Below are positions 30,446 to 34,093 of a DNA stretch of 34,093 bases, piece after piece. This DNA comes from a virus. Position 1 is the first letter of the stretch. Every line of letters starts with the position of its first letter. The translations under genes and the position numbers were made by a program. The stretch is from positions 1-34,093 of the IMG/VR virus record IMGVR_UViG_3300047356_000483. One strand, given 5' to 3'. The notes below the pieces were generated by a model. The model had not been told where the DNA came from. It was given only the letters and a program-made list of their open reading frames with translations, and made no database searches.

Positions 30446-30579
30446 GCACCATAAAAGATTGCTGCATATGCAATTAAGTCCATAGGTGCTATTATCATAA
30501 GCACACCTAATCCAACTAGAACTGCTCCATCAAGTGTTGTTCGTTCTGCTAAACGATGCTCTATCCATTTTTTGATCAT
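30421..30579 (-). CDS. Membrane miniprotein (52 aa)
   Basis: A short gene overlapping both neighbours. It starts at the ATG at 30579 with GGAG nine bases upstream and stops at 30421. A basic N-terminus (MIKKWIEHRLAERT) is followed by two closely spaced hydrophobic segments (about 19-31 and 33-47), giving a hairpin-like membrane protein ending AWTIWKAE. It overlaps the coiled-coil gene by 50 bases and sulfotransferase B by 25. I recall similar small proteins in other T4-like marine phages, but cannot name a family. Function unknown. Confidence 0.62.
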   Translation of the reverse strand: MIKKWIEHRLAERTTLDGAVLVGLGVLMIIAPMDLIAYAAIFYGAWTIWKAE

Positions 30580-30820
30580 TGTTTAATCTCCTAATTTGTT
30601 TTTCAAGCACAGCCATTCTTGCATCTTGTTGTCTGACTTTTTCTTCTAATGCTTGTACATATGCGTATGTAGGAATATGTTTTTCTTGTTCATCTTCGCC
30701 GAGCATAGTAAAACTATTAACTCCTGCACCTTTTAATCCACCAAGGACTCGGTTAGGATTTTTATCATTTGCAATAGATTGTTTCTGTTGCACTGCATAC
30801 ATTTTGTTCAAATAACTCAT
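30530..30820 (-). CDS. Coiled-coil hypothetical protein (96 aa)
   Basis: Unrecognised. Three parts: a basic N-terminus (MYAVQQKQSIANDKNPNRVL), a Gly/Ser segment with GGLKGAGVNSFTML, and a heptad-rich coiled coil at about 53-80 (VQALEEKVRQQDARMAVLEK). I start at the ATG at 30820, eight bases after the upstream stop; the ATG at 30798 is the alternative. A TATAAATAC late-type motif at 30823-30832 lies too near the first ATG for a normal leader, but would serve the second. Probably a small structural or scaffold protein if truly late. Confidence 0.55.
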   Translation of the reverse strand: MSYLNKMYAVQQKQSIANDKNPNRVLGGLKGAGVNSFTMLGEDEQEKHIPTYAYVQALEEKVRQQDARMAVLEKQIRRLNNDQKMDRASFSRTNNT

Positions 30821-30822
30821 AA

Positions 30823-30832
30823 CGTATTTATA
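30823..30832 (-). promoter_or_regulatory. Possible late promoter TATAAATACG
   Basis: Minus-strand TATAAATAC is an exact match to the T4 late core, located over the stop of the 310-aa gene. It is 25 bases before the internal ATG at 30798 but only three before the ATG at 30820, so either the later start is used or the match is accidental. Confidence 0.4.
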
Positions 30833-31760
30833 AACTTTCTTCCCATGCATCTTGTAATCGAACACTTTCTCGCATACGATTCATTACATCATACAAACTA
30901 GCACTACTTTGATTTAAATTTGTTTCTCTAGTAATTGGTAATACATTATATGGCCGAGTCATCCATTTGTCTTCACTAATTGGATCAACATGACCAAACT
31001 GAATACCTTTTAAGTCTTCGTGTCCTTTACCGTACCAATCAACTTCAATAGTTTCCCACAAAATAGGATCCTGTAATTGGTCGTTATCGTTGTAAATTCT
31101 AAGTCTTTTACTTGCATAAAACTCTTTTAATTCTTGCCAGCGATGATGTAAAATAGTTTCAAATTCTGTAGGTACTTCCAAATGCTGTCTTGCATCCTTA
31201 CTGTGCCAAATACACGCAAACATATCAATATATGCTAGTCCCATCATCAAAGGACTACTCACCATAGGTAACCTTAACGCAATGTTACTCAGTTCTTTAC
31301 GAAATCCTGTTTCTTTGTTGTATTCGTACCAACGTGCTCTTTCATTTTTGTCAAACGCTAATGGAAAATTACGTTTATGCGATCGGTTGGCGCCTTTCTT
31401 AGGATCATCGCCTGGATTAGTGAGCGGGTCTTTTAGTTTTTGCTCGATGCCTTTTGAAATTTTATCTTTGCCTTTGGGCAAGTACGGGTTGCAACTACAT
31501 GGGCCTGTGTGTCCAGCTTCTTTGACACAATAAGTACTCATCCACATAGGTGCTTCAATGTTTTCTGTTAGCCAAAGATAATCATTAGATGAAAGGAAGC
31601 CACTTTCTAGTAGCATGTCTTTTTTGTGTTGGTAAACATTGCCTTTGCTTCTAATTGTTTTGCCACACAAATTGAGTCTACTAATTTCTATAGTGCCTAC
31701 ATTTTTATCCCATTCACAAGATTCTGCAAAAGGAATTTTAAAATTATCTAAGATACTCAA
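30828..31760 (-). CDS. Hypothetical protein with possible HNH-like features (310 aa)
   Basis: Not recognised with confidence. A Cys/His cluster TYCVKEAGHTGPCSC at about 76-90 could bind zinc. A C-terminal stretch FGHVDPISEDKWMTRPYN followed by LPITRETN has the His...Asn...Arg spacing seen in some restriction-type HNH endonucleases; this is a weak reading by eye. The middle is basic (KGANRSHKRNFPL). The start at ATG 31760 overlaps the GIY-YIG-like stop by four bases. It sits in the early unit behind the promoter at 33308, next to ParB-like and GIY-YIG-like genes, which supports, but does not prove, a nuclease role. Confidence 0.5.
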   Translation of the reverse strand: MSILDNFKIPFAESCEWDKNVGTIEISRLNLCGKTIRSKGNVYQHKKDMLLESGFLSSNDYLWLTENIEAPMWMSTYCVKEAGHTGPCSCNPYLPKGKDKISKGIEQKLKDPLTNPGDDPKKGANRSHKRNFPLAFDKNERARWYEYNKETGFRKELSNIALRLPMVSSPLMMGLAYIDMFACIWHSKDARQHLEVPTEFETILHHRWQELKEFYASKRLRIYNDNDQLQDPILWETIEVDWYGKGHEDLKGIQFGHVDPISEDKWMTRPYNVLPITRETNLNQSSASLYDVMNRMRESVRLQDAWEESL

Positions 31761-32077
31761 CTGTCTGACTCCTTGATGATATCATTGTAGGTGTTTTCTA
31801 TTTCCCACTCAAGCCACTGTATGACTTGTTCAGTGGATACAGTCTCCCGTATCCACTCATATTTTCCTGTAGTTGTTTGGAACAAGTGATCCCAAAACTC
31901 GCCTTTGATACGATCTTCCAAGTCTTCGATATGGTTGCTAGGACCTGCATAAAGTTTTAACCAATTAACTTCAAAGCCGTTGTGTCCTTCGTACTTGCGT
32001 TTACGAGTGTCGGGGTTGCTTGTGATGCCATAGCATGTACGGCCTAAGTGATTAGTCCATATGTACAGGTAACGCAT
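31757..32077 (-). CDS. GIY-YIG nuclease-like protein (106 aa)
   Basis: Predicted small GIY-YIG-fold protein. The two-strand start RYLYIWTNHLGRTCYGITSN holds variant GIY (LYI) and YIG (YGI) motifs, with Arg25 in DTRKRKYEGH as the possible catalytic Arg and Glu51/Glu54 in IEDLEDRIKGEF as possible metal ligand. It resembles, from memory, a short family in T4-like cyanophages. I start at the ATG at 32077, one base after the ParB-like stop, not at the earlier in-frame ATG inside that gene. Nicking of host DNA or a repair role is possible; activity is not assured because the GIY part is degenerate. Confidence 0.6.
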   Translation of the reverse strand: MRYLYIWTNHLGRTCYGITSNPDTRKRKYEGHNGFEVNWLKLYAGPSNHIEDLEDRIKGEFWDHLFQTTTGKYEWIRETVSTEQVIQWLEWEIENTYNDIIKESDS

Positions 32078-32078
32078 C

Positions 32079-33245
32079 TTAAATACCGTTGTATTTGTTG
32101 ATGTGCTGGTCTGGCAAGATTGGAAAGTCCAAGTTGTTTGTATCACAGTAAGCATAGAAGTCTAAGATCAAAATGCTCAACAAACAGTTGTCGCTCCAGC
32201 CGCCTGGTAAATCGTGTGAACGATTAAACTTCTCCAAACGATTCTTTGCTTGCTTATGAAACTTGCTTGGCGATGCGTATGTAGTTTTAAAGAACTGCAT
32301 CAGTGCATCCTGCCATTCACGTGTGATAGTTGTTTTGTTTTTACGTGCAAGTTTAGCATAGCGACCTAGTGCTAGGATAAAGCCACCGTCGACACCTTTT
32401 TCATTTGCAAAATAACGATCATGCAAGCTCAATGCAAACTCCAAGTCGTTAATAGCAACATCAAAGTTATCACTTTCCATTTCGGCAATCTTATTAAGTC
32501 CTGAAATGTATGTTACCATACCCGGCTTTGCGCCTTGACCACGTGCTTCTACTGCTGGGCGTGTGTACATGTTTGCGCTTTCTACTACGCTTTGGATACG
32601 CTCGGCGTGCAAATCTTCTGTAAGTGTGCTACCATAGTTGCGTACACCACTTACACGGCTTTTGTGCATGTAGTAAGGCTCAACTGCTTTACGACCTTTA
32701 TAGTTGATCAAACGAAACAAGAAGTTACCAAATGCTTCGCCTTTTGTATCACTACCAGGTACTACTGCAAGAGCATCAACTACTTTACATGCAACTGTAA
32801 AGTCTTTTTCAATCATACCAGCTTTCCATAAAATGTAAAGTGCTACTGCGGTATGTTGGCCTTCCGGAATACTGTAACGTCCATTAGGCAATTTAATACT
32901 GTTTACAACTTGTACTGCCCGTGGATCAAATGTTTCGATAATATGTGCTACGTGATCCCAATCAACATCACGTTGATTGTCTACGTTAATATCCAACAGT
33001 TCAAATGCTACGAACTCAATACCACCAAAGTCTTTGGTTGTATAGGTACCATTACAACGAGCTCGCAAGCTGTTGATTGCATCTGTAATTAATTTGTTTG
33101 TTGGGGGTGTTTTAGTTGGGTTTGTACGTGTTTCAAGATCTTCGTATAAGTCTTTATCTTGATTACGTTCCATCAAGTTTTGAATTTTAGCTACGCTAAA
33201 AGGGTTACGCTTGGGCATTACCCGTGTTTCTAATTCAACTGTCAT
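32079..33245 (-). CDS. ParB/Srx-domain nuclease-like protein (388 aa)
   Basis: Predicted ParB-like N-terminal domain protein. Residues 85-140 show the ParB/sulfiredoxin pattern: ELLDINVDNQR, then WDHVAHIIETFDPRAVQVV, then GRYSIPEGQHTAVAL, where EGQHT (128-132) corresponds to the DGxHR active motif with Arg replaced by Thr. The remaining 240 residues are helical (RGQGAKPGMVTYISGLNKIA and beyond) and unrecognised. No helix-turn-helix for parS binding is evident, and no ParA is nearby, so partition is unlikely; phage proteins of this class are usually considered nucleases or NTP-binding regulators. GGAG precedes the ATG at 33245; the early promoter is at 33308-33336. Confidence 0.7.
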   Translation of the reverse strand: MTVELETRVMPKRNPFSVAKIQNLMERNQDKDLYEDLETRTNPTKTPPTNKLITDAINSLRARCNGTYTTKDFGGIEFVAFELLDINVDNQRDVDWDHVAHIIETFDPRAVQVVNSIKLPNGRYSIPEGQHTAVALYILWKAGMIEKDFTVACKVVDALAVVPGSDTKGEAFGNFLFRLINYKGRKAVEPYYMHKSRVSGVRNYGSTLTEDLHAERIQSVVESANMYTRPAVEARGQGAKPGMVTYISGLNKIAEMESDNFDVAINDLEFALSLHDRYFANEKGVDGGFILALGRYAKLARKNKTTITREWQDALMQFFKTTYASPSKFHKQAKNRLEKFNRSHDLPGGWSDNCLLSILILDFYAYCDTNNLDFPILPDQHINKYNGI

Positions 33246-33307
33246 TTTGTTTCTCCATTTTGATTCAGTTAAGAATTGCGTAGGGCTGTTATGCTTCCTA
33301 CTATTAA

Positions 33308-33336
33308 GTTATAGCATAGTTAAATGCTGTTGTCAA
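33308..33336 (-). promoter_or_regulatory. Early sigma70-type promoter before the ParB-like gene
   Basis: Minus-strand -35 TTGACA (33331-33336), 17-bp spacer, -10 TATAAC (33308-33313) with extended TGC before it (ATGCTATAAC). It is almost a copy of the promoter at 7562-7590, including the ATGC context, but without the large inverted repeat. Predicted start is near 33301, leaving a leader of about 55 bases. Confidence 0.8.
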
Positions 33337-33345
33337 CCATATATT

Positions 33346-33744
33346 TTAGCTTTGTGTCCACGCTAAGTGAGCCAATTTATTTTTTTCTGCCCAGCGAATA
33401 AACAGTCCGGGCTCGCGACCAGTTGCTTCAATCTCACTAGGCTTATCCCAGTAGTCCATGCCTTCTTCGTTGGTCTGTGTTAGTGTACCTTCTTCGTACT
33501 GTTTTACATGCACCATCTCGTGTGCAATAGTGCATAGCATTTCACGCAGTCTTAAACTACGCTTGATATCAATTTCATATTCACCTTTATCGACCTGCAT
33601 ACAATAACCAAAGTTGGTATCATTGCTCATATTACGGAAACTAATTTCCACATCAGGATTGATGTTGAATTTATCACAAACATAGTCCGCCATGCTGTAG
33701 GCATATTTGCGTTGCGTTTTTGTGCCGCCTTGTACGTAAATCAT
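33346..33744 (-). CDS. HExxH metallopeptidase-like protein (132 aa)
   Basis: Predicted small zinc metallopeptidase. The HExxH motif is His75-Glu76-Met-Val-His79 in TIAHEMVHVKQYEEG, followed about 25 residues later by YWDKPSEIEATGRE with Glu104/Glu106 as candidate third ligand, as in gluzincin-like SprT/minigluzincin proteins. From memory, similar proteins occur in T4-like cyanophages. There is no signal peptide, so it acts in the cytoplasm, for example on host proteins. Its ATG overlaps the preceding gene stop as ATGA. The target is unknown. Confidence 0.8.
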   Translation of the reverse strand: MIYVQGGTKTQRKYAYSMADYVCDKFNINPDVEISFRNMSNDTNFGYCMQVDKGEYEIDIKRSLRLREMLCTIAHEMVHVKQYEEGTLTQTNEEGMDYWDKPSEIEATGREPGLFIRWAEKNKLAHLAWTQS

Positions 33745-34040
33745 ATTTGCCTCGGTGTTTTGCCTGTGATTAAATACATCTTCTTTATAATAGCATCAAC
33801 ATCTGCTTCTGTCAAGTAACCTTTTACAGTATCATTCTCGTCTGTGATGCCAGGCATTTCTGCTAGGTTGCCGTGTTTGATTACAGCAATCTCATAAGGA
33901 GCTGTTTCTGTGCTGTAAGAACCTTTACCTGAGATAATGCTAAGTTCGTATTCGTCGCCAAAATGTAACACACACTGATGCTTTTCCAAAAAATCAGCAG
34001 TGTTTTCTATCATTTCAAAACTTGATAATTCTAGTATCAT
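33741..34040 (-). CDS. Hypothetical protein (99 aa)
   Basis: Not recognised. An acidic alpha/beta protein with strand-like segments (CVLHFGDEYELSIISGKGSY, then PYEIAVIKHGN) and a helical C-terminus (TEADVDAIIKKMYLITG). No Cys-metal or membrane motif. It is the first gene after a promoter cut by the window edge and is co-translated with the metallopeptidase-like gene through ATGA. GAGGGTAAC lies just before the ATG at 34040. Confidence 0.6.
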   Translation of the reverse strand: MILELSSFEMIENTADFLEKHQCVLHFGDEYELSIISGKGSYSTETAPYEIAVIKHGNLAEMPGITDENDTVKGYLTEADVDAIIKKMYLITGKTPRQI

Positions 34041-34068
34041 GTTACCCTCATACGTTGCTTATATTACT

Positions 34069-34093
34069 AATATAGCATACAAAGTATAAGTTG
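34069..34093 (-). promoter_or_regulatory. Early sigma70-type promoter, -35 cut by window edge
   Basis: Minus-strand TATGCTATATTAG contains -10 TATATT (34069-34074) in the same ATGC context as the promoters at 7562 and 33308. At exactly 17 bp upstream only CA remains in the window, which would be the last two bases of TTGACA. The missing four bases lie outside, so the -35 is inferred. Confidence 0.5.

Overview
The window looks like part of the genome of a large, AT-rich, T4-like marine myovirus, in the broad group that includes the cyanomyoviruses and the SAR11 myovirus type. The evidence is the gene set: PhoH, ThyX, a gp44-type clamp-loader ATPase, a GroES-like co-chaperonin, two MazG-like proteins, a DEDD exonuclease, a GH19 endolysin and very long tail-fibre/baseplate proteins. 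Genes are tightly packed and overlapping, and T4-like late promoter motifs ((G/C/T)(A/T)TAAATA) stand before structural genes. No photosynthesis gene is present. The ferredoxin is an alphaproteobacterial/Azotobacter-type 7Fe FdxA rather than plant-type PetF, so a heterotrophic alphaproteobacterial host is my best guess; this is inference. No tRNA, IS element, integrase or CRISPR array was seen, and no stretch over about 160 bases lacks a gene.

Layout. (1) 1-2197, minus strand: a late unit with two conserved virion-associated proteins, a Cys-rich miniprotein and a GH19 endolysin that runs off the window edge. (2) 2254-3083: phoH alone on the plus strand, preceded by a hairpin with alternative pairings and followed by a perfect 12-bp inverted repeat. 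(3) 3035-7590, minus: a compact metabolic/replication operon behind a near-consensus sigma70-type promoter. In transcription order it holds SWIM protein, exonuclease, small protein, MazG-like, small protein, gp44 clamp loader, MTA/SAH nucleosidase, 7Fe ferredoxin, DUF6356-like membrane protein, small coiled protein, ThyX and a small protein. (4) 7573-11259, minus: a fragment resembling Pol III alpha, an unknown protein, a late-type Lys-rich protein, GroES-like, MazG-like, a membrane miniprotein and a twitch-type radical SAM protein. (5) 11234-28746, minus: the tail-fibre/baseplate block, headed by an IscA-type Fe-S carrier. It contains a 2395-aa fibre, a 99-aa protein, a 509-aa fibre, a subtilisin-like protease, a 217-aa protein, a 1643-aa Ig-repeat protein with a bounded inserted domain, a 194-aa protein and a 77-aa protein. 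(6) 28780-30445: two different sulfotransferase-like genes facing each other around a zinc-ribbon gene. (7) 30421-34093, minus: early-type genes (membrane miniprotein, coiled-coil protein, 310-aa unknown, GIY-YIG-like, ParB-like, HExxH metallopeptidase-like, unknown) behind two further sigma70-type promoters.

How the genes may work together. The early operons supply nucleotides (ThyX, MazG-like), replication (clamp loader), nucleic acid trimming (exonuclease, GIY-YIG, ParB-like) and stress or host takeover functions (PhoH). The late operons build and release the particle. The window also carries the usual support for radical SAM chemistry: a radical SAM enzyme, a low-potential ferredoxin, an A-type Fe-S carrier and a nucleosidase of a family that can remove 5'-deoxyadenosine. 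The other standout is a cassette-like inserted domain inside the 1643-aa structural protein, flanked on both sides by 9-bp tandem repeats.
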